A DNA stretch of 64,000 bases from Sipunculus nudus (lineage: Eukaryota > Annelida > Sipuncula > Golfingiida > Sipunculidae), in contig CM049317.1 of assembly GCA_026874595.1 (NCBI GenBank), positions 301,108 through 365,107 on the forward strand. Direction: 5' to 3'. Positions 32,265 through 44,842 of this stretch are shown here, piece after piece. The translations under genes were made by a program, and so were the position numbers. The notes under the pieces are model-generated. The model searched no databases. It was not told the origin of the DNA and saw nothing but the letters and a program-made list of their open reading frames with translations. Numbering within the stretch: position 1 is the stretch's first letter; each line of letters starts with the position of its first letter.

Positions 32265-33342
32265 ACTATAAGTAGTGGGTAAAACCTGCAAACCCTGAAA
32301 AAGACATTAAAAACAAGGGACCCATTGGTCACAGCACTCAGCGCATTTTGTAAAATTTCAGAAAATGCAAAATAAACATTTCTTTTTTATTTTTTTCTAT
32401 TTTTTTAGCATTTAAAGAACTAAGATATATCTGGTGATAATCATGATTCCCTGCTCAGGTCAGGATAAACATGGAAACCACCCCAGGTCATGTACTGCTG
32501 CTCATGTGTTTTAAGAAGTCTGTTACACCTGCTTTTATATATACTAGGCATTTCATCTAAACAGCAATATGCTGTCAACTTATGATATTTTACTATAATA
32601 CTTCAATATTTATTTTTTAAATAAAAAAAGACTCTTAACTTAATACTAACTGTCTTTCTGCCAAATAACCAAATCTACCATTAGACCCATTATATTTAAT
32701 AATTCCTCTCTAACATATTTGTTTGGTTATGAAATCCAACAGTGTAACATGCAGTTTGCAACATGTACTGCATGGCCATTTATTTTAAATACATTTTGTG
32801 CACACTGACATACCATTTGTTAAAAATAATAATATTCCTTTTGATTTATTATTTTTCATTTCAAGCTGACTTCTCTTCACACACACACACATATATTTAT
32901 TTTAGAAAATGATTGATTCTTTAAAATAGTCTCTGTGAAAGAAAAGCTAAAACCCCCACCCTTTCAGTTTCTCGCCTGAATTTAATGCTCTAATAAATTG
33001 GTCTTTTGAAGAATATTGATACTTGTACGTATCAATATTCTTCAGAATAAATCAAAACTAGTAGTGATAAACTATGCAACAGTGCATTTGATGAAATTAA
33101 GATCAATGATCACTTTCGGCCAATTTCAGTCAGTTTAGTTAATTTAGTCAATTTTCGGTCAAGTTTGGTTGAATTTGGTGAACAGTCTGCTCTTTGCCAA
33201 TATAATTCTTATCATAACATCTAGCTACAGGGCTGTAATGCAAACAAATCTTTTTAAATATACCTGTAATATAGTGTTTTCATCTTATAATAGTATGCTT
33301 TAGTTTGTTTAATCCTGTCCATGATTTGGAATAAGCTTCTCG
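32265..33342. other. Unassigned stretch with one perfect hairpin
   Basis: AT-rich, no ORF of interest. GAAGAATATTGATAC (33008-33022) and its exact complement (33029-33043) surround a 6-base loop. 33240-33342 is related to 45490-45555 (see the Helentron-like copy A). Confidence 0.5.
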
Positions 33343-36300
33343 TTAGCTCAGCTGACTATAAGTCATCTGAGCTATAGTCATGGTCCATTGTCCGTCGTCC
33401 GTCCGTCTGTCTGTCCGTCCGTCCGTCCGTCCGTCTGGATGTCCGTCCGTAAGACTGGCACGTTTCGACACCGTTGGACCTACGAATCTGAATTTCAGCA
33501 TACAGTTAGATGTCCCCATAATCTCCTACCATGCTAAAAATTTGGTCAATAGGACTTCGTTCCCCTAAGATATTAAGGAAAAACCTCAATTTTTTATTAA
33601 AAATCTATTTTCACACTTCAGGACTGCCTAAAATCAAAACCACTCATCTGGTTTTCTTCATATTTACCATAAGTATTCCTCTATATAGTTCCTATGTACA
33701 TGCCAGATATTAAGTCAGTATTATATAATTTAAAAAAAGTTATGGGCCCAAACCTAATGGACTTTGTAAAAAAATCAGGAAGATATTTGGTCACTTAAGA
33801 CCAAAAGTGTTAAAGGTAAGGATTTTTTTCCAGTAATACAACTTATATTAATCAAAATTTAATTGTATACCAAAAATTAGATCAAAATTTGTTAAATTTT
33901 TTTAAATATTGGCAAAAATATAAAATTGGTACCTTAAATTTTGCCCAACTTTGGCCATGGCATGTTTTTTCCTGTAAGTACTGTGGATTTAATTTTCACA
34001 CCATGTATACATAAGGATTTAATCTGTTAAAATCTGAAATTTAAAAATAAAAGCTGCAAAATTAGGCTAGTTATTGAATTTTTTTGGAGGCTCTTGTTGA
34101 ATTCCCTTACATTGTCAAGCAGTCCACTTTGATGACTGTAGGTCATTCAGTGCACATCTCTATGCTCCCCAGGCTGTTGACATAATTTTAGATGTCCCCA
34201 AAATCTCCTACCATACCGAAAATTGGGTCATTAGGACTTTGTTCAGGACTTAGAGATATTAAGGGAAAAAAAACTCCGTTTTCCATAAAAAAGCCATTGT
34301 TACACTTCAGGGCTGCCTAATATCAAAACCACTGATCTGTTTTTGATCGTTTTTAGGATTCACATTCTTTTATACATTTTCTATGAACATACCAAAAATT
34401 AGGTTAGTATTGGGTATTATTTTGAAGTTATGGGCCAAAACATAATGCAATTTGTTAAAAAATCAGGAAATATATTTACTCACATGAGAATTGCTGAACC
34501 TAGAGACTTTTTTTCAGGAATATAACTTTATTTAATCAAGATTCAATTGTTTACCCAAAATTAGATCTGAATTTTGCAATTTTTTCAAGTTATTAGCATA
34601 AATAAAAAATCAATACCTTAAATTTTGTCCAACTTTGGCACTGTTGATTTAATTTTCACAGCATATATACATAAGGATTTAATCTTTTAAAATCTGAAAT
34701 TTCAAAGAAATTGATTGGAAAGAATAGCTTTTATTCATGTTTTCATACACCATGTCAAGTGTTGTTTACATCTAGCCCACCTAGTAGTACAGCCTTCACT
34801 TGCATTATGTAACCCACCCCAGGCAGCTTGCCTTGGGTCAGCTTGGCCACTGCCAGCAGGCTTCCCCTCTGCTCTGCACTCCCCCCCCCCCCCAAGATGG
34901 TGCATAAACTAGATGAATGTTATTATTTTCTGTATGTGATTCATTCTTATTCTAGGCTATGCTACATTTTAGATTTTGTATTGTACCACCAGGGTTACAA
35001 TGATTAAAGTGTACATTTAATTGTGTCCACAAAGTGGTGTATTGCTATGAAAGTGTGGATGTTCATGAGATAAGTAATTCCTTACTTCAGAGGAGTAAAA
35101 ACTTCACCAGGTGTGAAATTGACTATTAATTTCAGTAATTAATTAAAACTTGGATAGTAATTAGCACAATGATATTGTTTGTTTCTCATTCAACCAACAG
35201 TGTGTATACTTTATTTGAAAAGATGTTTTATTTAATCAAATTTACTGAATCTTTTATTTTATTTTGGTGAATAAAATTAAGCAGGTACTGAAAACTCCAA
35301 TGTGCAAAACTTTTTAATAGTGATTCAAGGAATATTCTTGTAGATGCCATGTTGTGGCATTATTTTCTTTTAAATTCAGTTTAAACATTTATGATTTAAA
35401 AATAATTAGATATATGTGTATGCATAATATGACCCAATATGAGCTACACTCTGGATATATGATGATTGCAACTTTTGCAACAATTCTAATATTTTAATTT
35501 ATATTTTCAGGTTTTTTCATTTAAAATTTATAAAACCTGTAAATAAAAAAATGATTCAGATAAAAACTTCTTAATGGAAAAAGTGGATATGCTTAAAAAA
35601 AATAGGCTTATATATAAACTTAAATGCATTATTCCCTTGAAAGTGAAATAAAGGTATTAGTCCATTCTGTCCACTTGCCTGTCCATCTGTAAATTTTCCA
35701 TCTGTAAATTTTCATACATTACAGTATCTCAAAACTTTTTACTGTTTTTCTTCATGACAGTCTTGTCAGAGTATTAGTTTGCAATCATATATTTAGAACT
35801 TTACTATAACCAAGTAGGAGGGCCCCTTTCCTCTTAGCTTTTCATATTCTTATATAAATGAAAAACATTACAATAGAATATTTCTACATCCACCTTCGTG
35901 CTGCCCTCACTTTTCCCTTCTCCGAACCCCATCCCAGAGTCAGCCTCAGTAAGCAAGAACAAGATGAATCAGATATATTCATACTTTAATATTTTGTATA
36001 ACTATTCGTCCATAGGTACCTATGTACATGCCAGAAATTATGTCAATATTGTGTAATATGTAGACATAGTGGGCATCACAATAATGTACCTTGTCAAGAC
36101 TAAAGAGATATTGTGTCATACAGTCATAAATTCATAAATCACTTCATCAGCATAGTTAATCATAACATCATATCTGTCAAATTGAAAGCTTGCAGACTAC
36201 CATACACTTTAGATCCTTCAACAAATAGCCTTATCATCATTCTACTACTGCTTATTACTGCTGTCATTGCATTCATATTTGCTCAAATATATCACAATTT

Positions 36301-36530
36301 TCTACACCTCTTTAATAAATAAAAAATAAACCACTATATATGACTCTATTAATCCATCAGTCAGGTTATTTCATTTATCATTTACTCACATATTTCATTA
36401 CATTCCTTTATAATAGCCCAACATGTCCATGATATTCATAAGCTTTATCGACTTGATATAGTATCACAGTGGAGAAACATTTATGGTCCAATCACGATCA
36501 GCTGAGCGCCGTGACCCATGGGTCCCTTGT
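33343..36530 (+). mobile_element. Helentron-like non-autonomous element, copy A
   Basis: 5' end: TT then AGCTCAGCTGAC...GTCATCTGAGCT, itself a near-hairpin, followed by a GTCC microsatellite. 3' end: CAGCTGAGC (36499-36507), then palindrome GACCCATGGGTC (36513-36524), then CCTTGTTT. The 5' GCTCAGCTG and the subterminal 3' CAGCTGAGC are inverted repeats placed asymmetrically, as in Helitron2/Helentron elements. An internal ~690-bp segment occurs twice (33505-34085 and 34190-34700). No Rep/helicase coding. A related locus without the insertion is at 45490-45590. Alternative: an unclassified MITE-like family. Confidence 0.65.
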
Positions 36531-36580
36531 TTTTTAATTGTTGCCTAAGTGCAGAATCAGACCTTTAATAAAAACAAATA

Positions 36581-37393
36581 TAGTAGAGCGCCGTATTTCC
36601 GAATGCCAAATTTCCAAAATTCTTTTTTCCGAAAATTAAAATGGGGACCAAAAATTTATTTGTATTTCTGAAATATACTTCAAGTATGTCAAAACCTAAA
36701 ATGAGTATTGTAATGACGAGTCAGAAGGCCTGCAGTCATGTGTTAAACCCAGTGGTGACCCTAATTAATTAGTCCTGGGCCGATGTTGTCGCCGGGGCGA
36801 AGGTGTGAAAACTACAGCTAGCCCCGCAACGCTCGGCCCCCTGTACCCCAAGCGACTGAGCAGTTTATCCCAGAGCACTTGTGTGTCATCAACCGCATCT
36901 CGTTTGTACTCAAGCAAGCATAGTTCGTCGGCTTGAGACAGGATGTCATGCCAAATAACTGAGCAGTTTACTCGCATGAGCATTGGTGAGGTATAATTCA
37001 TTAAACGTTTGTGCTTGAGCAGCTTTTATATGTACCAGTCTTCAATTACGTAGATCGATTAGAATCACCATGTTTCTTGGCGATGTTATTTGACCTTTCC
37101 CTCCAGTGAGTCTGATGAAATCTGATGAAAAGAAGAGCACGCACGTTTCCTTAAAGCAGGTTAGATTGATTTTTGCCAATTATGCTCAGCAATAATCCAA
37201 AATCTTTTATAAGTCCAGGTCGTCAATTGGGAATATCGAAAGAAACACCGTATTCCTCGGGTAAAATGACAATAAGTTAATCATTAACTGTCATAATAAC
37301 TAGCCAATAGACCCTTGTCCACATTTCCGAATGTTTGTTTTCACGAACAAAAAGCTTGTCCCGCGACACTTTCAGAAAAACGGCGCTTTACTG
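36581..37393. mobile_element. pogo-like MITE (~0.8 kb)
   Basis: Ends AGTAGAGCGCCGTATTTCCG and, inverted, AGTAAAGCGCCGTTTTTCTG agree at about 20 of 23 positions and have the CAGT-start style of pogo/Tigger elements. The target duplication is not clear. A 78-codon minus frame at 36765-37001 has no recognisable transposase motif. It is inserted just after copy A. Confidence 0.55.
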
Positions 37394-37435
37394 TTTTTAT
37401 AATTTTCATAGCCTGAAAATAAATTTTGTTTAAAA

Positions 37436-37517
37436 AATATATATATATATAAAAATATGTATATATATATATACATATACTTTTACAAATGTCTATATAT
37501 ATGTATATACAATACAT

Positions 37518-37577
<60 letters not shown>

Positions 37578-37580
37578 GTA
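37436..37580. repeat. (AT)n microsatellite
   Basis: Interrupted TA/ATAC runs, becoming pure AT at about 37528-37575. The long open frames over it are an artefact of the repeat. Confidence 0.9.
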
Positions 37581-37593
37581 TATATTAAACAAA

Positions 37594-38461
37594 ACACCCC
37601 TCACCCCCTAATTTTGAATTACTGGATCTGCCACTTTATTTTTATAACAATATATAAACATAAATATAAAATGTTGACTTTTTTCACCTCTAATGAAGCT
37701 TCAGAATAAATTATTATTATAATCAAAACAATAAAATAATAATCAAATTGTTGAAAGTAGTTCCTCTGACTTTTAATATAATTTGAGTTATAATCTTTAC
37801 TTGATTACTTTGTTTTCTCTCCCATTTCAGATTCTAATGTTGCCAGAATGTCAGATCATTGCAGGGGAATGCTAGAGATGACCAGTATGATTTAGTTATG
37901 AGGTGCAGCAGCACTGACGGTAACACATAGCTTCTTGATTCCTTGTGGTTACAATTGTATTAATGAAAGAAAATAGTATTTTCAATATGATAAGCTACAT
38001 CTTTTTTAGTATTTTTAAAATATTTGCATGGTCTTCCTTTGCTCAAAGATACTTCATATATGGGGCCTTAGCGTACCAGTAACAAGAAGATAGTACAGGG
38101 ACAAGGACATGGTATTATCAGTCATGGACTTGCCTGAGGAACATAGGCCATGCATCCTCTCAATACGGGTATTGTAAAGTTAACCACTTCTTTGTCCACC
38201 CTCAAGATGATGGTCCAATGCAGTGGAATAAAAATGTCATCACATTCAAATGTACATGCATGCCACAGAAGCTAGGGTACTCTTCATCTGTTGTCTCAAG
38301 TTTGGTTCTCTCCATAATGTTTATTGAAACAGTATTTTTATTGAATGTATCAATTAGGATTGGGAAACAGGGCATACCCATGTATAATGCCTCTCCTGAT
38401 ACATAGGTTTAAACACTGCTTTGTCATCTTTGATAACAGACTTGGGGTCAATTCAATTTTA
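37594..38461. other. Unassigned; one acceptor-like site
   Basis: TTTTCTCTCCCATTTCAG ends at 37830 and GTAACA occurs at about 37920, but every frame between them has a stop, so no coding exon is supported. No element recognised. Confidence 0.35.
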
Positions 38462-39998
38462 TATAAGTCATCTGAACTATAGTCATGGTCCATTGTCTGT
38501 CGTCCGTCCATCTGTCCATCCGTCCGTCTGTAGATGTGGCACGTTTTGAAACTGTAAGACCTAGGAATACAAAAAAATTACCAAGCCAAAAACTGGGTCT
38601 TTGCGACTTTGTTCCCTTGAGAAATTAAGGAAAAATCACAACTTTTAATTAAAAACCTATTTTCACACTTCAGGACTGTCTTATAACAAAACCACTCATC
38701 TGTTTTTTCTCATATTTACTATAGATATACCTCTATATAGTTCCTATGTACATGCCAGAAATTAAGTCTGTTAAGTATACTTTCTTTAAGTTATGGGACC
38801 TTGTAAAAAATCAGGAAAAAACATTTACTCACTTAACATGAAAAATTTTGAAACTAGAGTCTATTTTCCCCAAGTATATAACTATGTTTAATTAAGATTC
38901 AATTGTTTACCCAAAATAAGATCTGAATTTTGTAAATTTTGTAAGTTATTAGCATAAAAATATTATCAGTACCTAAAGTTTGGCCCAACTTTGACCATGG
39001 CACGTTTTTTTCCTGTCAGTACCATTGATTTAATTTTCACAGCATGTGAACATAAGTATTAAATTTGTTATAATTTGAAATTTGAAAATAAAAGCTTGAA
39101 AATTAGGGTAGCTATCTTATTTTTAGCTCAGCTGACTATAAGTCATCTGAGCTATAGTCGTGGTCCATTGTCTGTCGTCCGCATGCTGTCCGTCCATCTG
39201 TCCGGATGTCCATCCATAAGACTGGCACGTTTCGACACCATTGGACCTATGAATCTGAAATCTGGCATACAGTTAGATGTCCCCAAAATCTCCCACCATG
39301 CCAAAAATTGGGTCAATAGAACTTTGTTCCTTTGAGATATTAAGGAAAAACCTCAATTTTTTATTAGAAATCTATTTTCACATTTCAGAACTGCCTGATA
39401 TCAAAACCACTCATCTGGTTTTCTTCATATTAACCATAAATGTCAGTATTATTAAATTTAAAAAAGTTATGGGCTGAAACATAATGGACTAAAAAAATCA
39501 GGAAAGATATTTGGTCACTTAAGACCAAAAGTGTTAAAGGTGGAACTTTTTTCAGTTATACAACTTTAATTAATCAAAATTTAATTGCATACCAAAAATT
39601 AGATCAAAATCTGTTAAATTTGTTTAAATATTGGCAAAAATATAAAATTGGTACCTTAAATTTTGCCCAAATTTGTCCACGGCACATTTTTTTCCTGTAA
39701 GTACTGTGGATTAAATTTTCACACCATGTATACATAAGGATTTAATCTGTTAAAATCTGAAATTTGAAAATAAAAGCTGCAAAATTAGGCTAGTTATTGA
39801 ATTTTTTTCGAGGCTCTTGTTGTATTCCCTTTGATTGTCAAGCAGTCCACTTTGGTGACTGTAGTTCATTCTGTGCACATCTCTATGCTCCCCAGGCTGT
39901 TGGCATAATGTTAGATGTCCCCAAGATCTCCTACCAAGCTGAAAACTGGGTCTTTGCAACTTTGTTCCTTTGAGAAAATAAATTAAGACCTCATTTTT

Positions 39999-42217
39999 TA
40001 GCGAACCTGTGAGCTTATGCGATGGTGTGGCATCGTCCGTCATCCATCGTCTGTACGTTTACCCATACTATCTTGAAAACGGCAAGAATTAGCATCACGA
40101 AATCTTGTGCATAAAATTAGTCATCTAAAAAACTCTATCGGATTTTGCTTATTTTTTGGCTAACTGCATTTTCTTAGATTTTATAGGGAAAAAGCTAAAA
40201 AAACTTAAAAAATCTTCTTCTCCGAATCTGTTCAGCCAAATTGTCAAATATTTTAAATGATTCCTGGAACAATCTCTCTCAAGTTTGTTCGAATGGTTTA
40301 AGTTCGGTGATTTTTGGCCGAGTTACAGGAAGTTAAACTTAGTCATCTGTCCAAAAAAGCATACTAAAATTACAACCTCAGAAATGGCTTGAGCTATCAT
40401 CACCAAATTTTATGCCAATGTTGGTCACATGAGTCATATCTGAAATTGAGGTATTGGTGGCGCCACCTGCATCAGCCTTTTTTGTACGGGGGTCATCAAT
40501 GCCCGTATCATACTGACAGCTACAAATAACTTCTTCTCTGAAATGAAATGGCCAAATTCTTAAATCTCACACATTTATTATCCTTAGATGTTGATAATTC
40601 AAGTTTGTTCAAATGGTCTCAGTTCAGTGAATTTTGGCTAAGTTATGGGAAGCTGAATTTAGTCATATGCCATAACAGCCCATGTTAGCTGAGTGGCTAC
40701 AAAAATCTTCTTCTCAAAAACAATTGGGCCAAATTCTTAAATCTCATACATTAGTTATCCTTAGAAGTTGATAATTCAATTTTTTTCAAATGGTTTTGGT
40801 TCAATGATTTTTGGCCGAGTTATCAGAAGCTGAACTTTGCCATTTTGCTGTATTTTCCCATATGAGTTACAAACCTACAAAACGTTTTTCGACTGATGAT
40901 ACTGAGGCCAGTTTGTTTAATATTTTGCAAGAATAATTCCCTGAATCATTCTAATAATAATTGTCTTTTATGGTTCCAAAAAATGAATTTTAGCTGAATT
41001 ATAAAGATTGAATTGAGTCATTTTACCATATATGTTAGCTGTGTGAAGCAGATACATCTAGCCTAGCACCAGTTTATCAGCATCCATTACATCATGCCTC
41101 TAGACATTTAGATTTCAGAATATCTATAGAAATATTGACAAGGATGTTTTTTAAAAGCTTTTAAAAATGTAGATTTATGATATTACATATCATCTGTACA
41201 CTATTCATAATTTCTCAGGAATAGCAGGAGCTACCATCTCCAAATTTTATGCAATTATCAGTCACATATCAAATGTTGATGGATTCAGCTTACTTAGTTA
41301 TCTGCATTTACTTAGATTTTACAGGGGAAAAGCTGTAAAAAACTTCTTCTTCTTGTAAAGAGTCCAGCCAAATTGTTCAATATTTTACAGAAATGATCCC
41401 AGAGGCGAGCCTTCTCAAGTTTTTTCAAATGGTTTGTGTTGGATAAACTTTAGCAGAGTTACATAGCAGGCCAAGATTATGTATGTTTCTTGAATAGGTT
41501 GAGAAACTGCCAACTGTTTCAGATTTGGCAACAGATCAAGAGTTATTCAGTGCAGCCAGATTTAGGTCAAGAGTTCAATCAGTGCAGCCAAATTAAGCAC
41601 AAGGCATGTGATCACCACATGGGCAGCATGTGATCATTTCCTGGGTAGCATGTGATCACCTCATGAGTATCATGTGATCACCTCATGTTCATTCAGTGCA
41701 GCCAGGTGCAGGTCAAGAGTTCACTCAGTGCAGTAGCCTGAGCCAGTAATTTGTCACAGTACACTCGGGGCAACAGCCTTTCTCACCTTAGCCTGGTCAG
41801 TCCCGTGCATCAGACTCAAGGTAAGTTTGATGTATTGGCCTGATATTCTGACCTGTTTATGTGTCTTTAATGGCTTTCTCGTTCACAAGACAGGTGTTGC
41901 CATCTACAATGACTTTTGCAAAGTGTATGTGCCTGCTTAATTCTACGGAAGAATTTGATATATCAGCCTGAAATTGGGTATATTTATACATGTCAAATAG
42001 CTTTGTCATATACAAGACTGGTGGTGCCACCTACAATAATTTTTGTGTTGTGTGCACCCATGCCAGAAAATCAGCAGTGATGTTTGTGTATTGTTTCTTG
42101 TTCAAAATGTTTAGTACTTGCATTGTTCATATATATGAAAATTAGTGGTTCAGCATTGAAGCGTTATACCTGGTGTATATCCATATGCACAGGTTCGCAT
42201 TAGGCCTGTAGGCCTTG
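39999..42217 (+). mobile_element. Second Helentron-like family, copy D
   Basis: 5' TTTTTAGCGAACCTGTGAGC; 3' CACAGGTTCGC (42188-42198), then short palindrome AGGCC-TGTA-GGCCT and TTGTTT. GCGAACCTGTG (40001-40011) and its 3' complement form the same asymmetric inverted repeat as in family A/B/C, but with unrelated sequence. The host reads CCTCATTTTT|TATTAAAAA across the join, matching copy A without a duplication. Inside are about five ~165-bp degenerate repeats (CTTCTTCTC...GGCCAAATT...TTTGGCCGAGTTA) from 40200 to 41470 and palindromic GGTGGCGCCACC modules. Confidence 0.65.
41601..41690. repeat. 23-24-bp minisatellite with CATGTGATCAC core
   Basis: Four units of (C/G)ATGTGATCACCTCATG type. 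Flanked by copies of TTCAxTCAGTGCAGCCA (41540-41740). CATGTGATCACATG-like words contain an E-box/M-box core (CATGTG). Confidence 0.8.
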
Positions 42218-44842
42218 TTTATTAAAAACATATTTTCACACTTCAGGACTGCCTAATATCAAAACCACTCATCTGTTTTTCCTCATATTTACCATAAATA
42301 TTCCTCTATATAGTTCCTATGTACATGCTAGAAATAAGGTCTGTATTATATAATTTAAAAAGTTATGGGCTCATACATAATGCATTTTGTAAAAAACCAG
42401 GAAAGATATTTGATCGCTTAACACAAAACATGTTAAAGCTAAGGACTTTTTTCCAGTAATATAACTTTAATTAATCAAAATTAAATTGTATACCCAAAAT
42501 TAGATCAAAATCATTTAAATTTTATAAAATATAAGCAAAAATAAAAATTGGTACCTTAAACTTTGCCCAACTTTGGCCACTACACGTTTTTTTCCTGTAA
42601 GTACTGTGGATTTAATTTTCACTGCATGTGCACATAAGCATTTAATCTGTAAAAATCTGAAATTTGAAAATAAAAGCTGCAAAATTAGGCTAGTTATTGA
42701 ATTTTTTTTAGGCTCTTGTTGTATTCCCTTACATTGTCAAGCAGTCCACTTTGGTGACTGTAGGTCACTCAGTGCAGCTCTCTATGCTCCCCAGGCTGTT
42801 GGCATAATGTTATGCAATTCCATCACTAGGGCAAGCCCTCTCTCCACTAAATTGAGCTTGATCAGGCTGTCTGCAGTTAATACCATACCACAGAGAGCCT
42901 TTTTCTCTGGCACCCCCCCCCCCCACCCCCATTCTGTTGACAGACCTGTACTATGAACTAGATGAATCTTAAAATTAACATTTTTTTCAGCAAAGAGCAG
43001 TAACAACGAAGACCCCTCCCCCCTCCCACCCCTTCAATACACAGGACTAATAAACAAGATGAATCTTATAATTTTAATGTTAAATAAATTCTTTTTGATG
43101 AGACTTGGACAATTTTGATTTTTTTAAAGAAAAAAAATTAAGGAATTTGATCCAAATATTCAAATGTGATTAAATATTTGGATTTAATGTAAGTGCTAAC
43201 TGACAAGATTTAAGAAGATATTAATACTTTGTAGCCTTTCATTCATATCTCTTAAAGTTGGCGGGGCCTAGGTGTGAATAACAATGTTAACTTTGTATTA
43301 AAATTAGGAATATTGGTCAAACTTTGTGGGATTAATTTTTAACTCATATGGCCATATATTTAACTTTTGAAACTTAATTACTTTCTCACATTATTTGTTT
43401 ATGAAATGTTACTTTCATTTAATACTTACCATGGGCCTATTTGTTCCCTTGGTGCATCACTAAATGGTTTAGCTCATGTCCATTATTCTATAATTTACAG
43501 AGTTTCATTTTAGCAGGGCCATTTTCTCATAGCTTTTCTAATGATTATATACATGAAAAACCAAAACAAATAAAAATATTTTGCAGTTACTAATATTTTC
43601 CAAAATTCAGCTGAGCGATGTGACCCATGGGTCCCTCATTCCTTGAGGCTCTATTGTAGTCATTTGCTTTGATTACAGATTACAGATGCAGGGTCCCACT
43701 CCAGGTCACTTGAAGCCAGCTATACCAGGGGTTCTGATTTGTTACAGTCACTTATATTGGGGAGATCCCCTGCTGTGACAGGTGTACAGTTATTCTCATA
43801 TCAACACCCAAATCCCCCCCCCCCAAAAAAAACCCCACAAATTAAGTGTTGTGCAGTATTTGTTATTGTTTTCACTGTATCTTCTATTATTATAATATTA
43901 TAATGCTGTTTCAACTCCAATATACAGAAACTTTCCTTGAAGGAGTAATTCAAGGTGTTATCCAGAAGATGCCATGTTGTTTTAATGTAGCATTTTTAAA
44001 GAAATCCATTTTCTTTTAAATGATTTTAACTAATATAATTAAACCAACCAGTATGCTTAAATCTATAAAATATGAAGCACATTATGGATAAATAAAGACA
44101 CAATTTATAATTGTGAAATCTAAATCAATTATTATTTTTATATATATATTGTTTTGCAGATTTGAAAGATATATTTTTGTGGTAAAAAATAAATAAACAT
44201 TTGTATGTATGATGTAGTGTTATCTGACAAGATTGTGATTTATGATGATGCATTTGAGAATTATAAATCAACTTTTATATTCAGATATATATGTTATTTT
44301 GGAAATGTATAGAAATATAAACTTATAATAAAAAAAATTGATGTGATAAAAAAATGAGGATCTAATACAGACATTTGTTCATTATTTTCCTGCCTCAGCA
44401 GAAATGGAGATCAGGCTTTGTTTGCCCTGTATGTATGTTGTTAATTAGTTATATTTCAACTGTATACATTTCATAAAATAAAAAAATACATATATATTTA
44501 TTAACATATATTATAAAAAAAATAGATTCAATTGAACAAATGTGTAGACTACTGAAATGTTAACAGTTAATCAAAAAGCCAACTAATGATCATAGTAAGA
44601 GTACAGATTATTTGTTCACAAACTGCTCACATGCTTCAGTTTCAACATTAGGAAACACATGGTCAGGTAATAAAATATTATTTGCAACAATTTCTTGCTC
44701 ATCGATACCAACCAATCATTTAAACCAACCATGGCCTATATTACCTCTTCCTCTTATATTTTATCTCCATTTGATATTATTTTAGATTTTTACCTTCAAG
44801 GCCAACATCAGCTGAGCACAGTGACCCATGGGTCCCTTGTTT

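Larger units (their letters stand above)
39123..43643 (+). mobile_element. Helentron-like copy B, nested in C and hosting D
   Basis: 5' AGCTCAGCTGAC at 39125-39136; 3' CAGCTGAGC at 43608-43616, palindrome 43622-43633. It carries the internal duplication seen in copy A (39264-39907, and 39908-39998 continued at 42218-42805), the second unit interrupted by element D. Short frames inside (for example 39075-39335) are shadow translations of the repeat. Confidence 0.65.
38462..44842 (+). mobile_element. Helentron-like copy C (outer), split by copy B
   Basis: Homology to copy A starts at TATAAGTCATCTGAAC (38462; the first ~20 bp are missing) and runs to 39124. There copy B begins inside the T run that in copy A reads TTTTTTTGGAGGCTC. 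GAGGCTCT-type sequence resumes at about 43643, and the element ends with CAGCTGAGC (44809-44817), palindrome 44823-44834 and CCTTGTTT. The segment at 43950-44420 is collinear with 63650-64000 and partly with 35330 onward. Confidence 0.65.

Noticed and set aside
37341-37604. 87-codon Ile/Tyr-rich ORF
   Set aside because: Translation of an AT/ATAC microsatellite.
37830-37920. Coding exon after a strong acceptor
   Set aside because: All three frames contain stops and the donor is weak.
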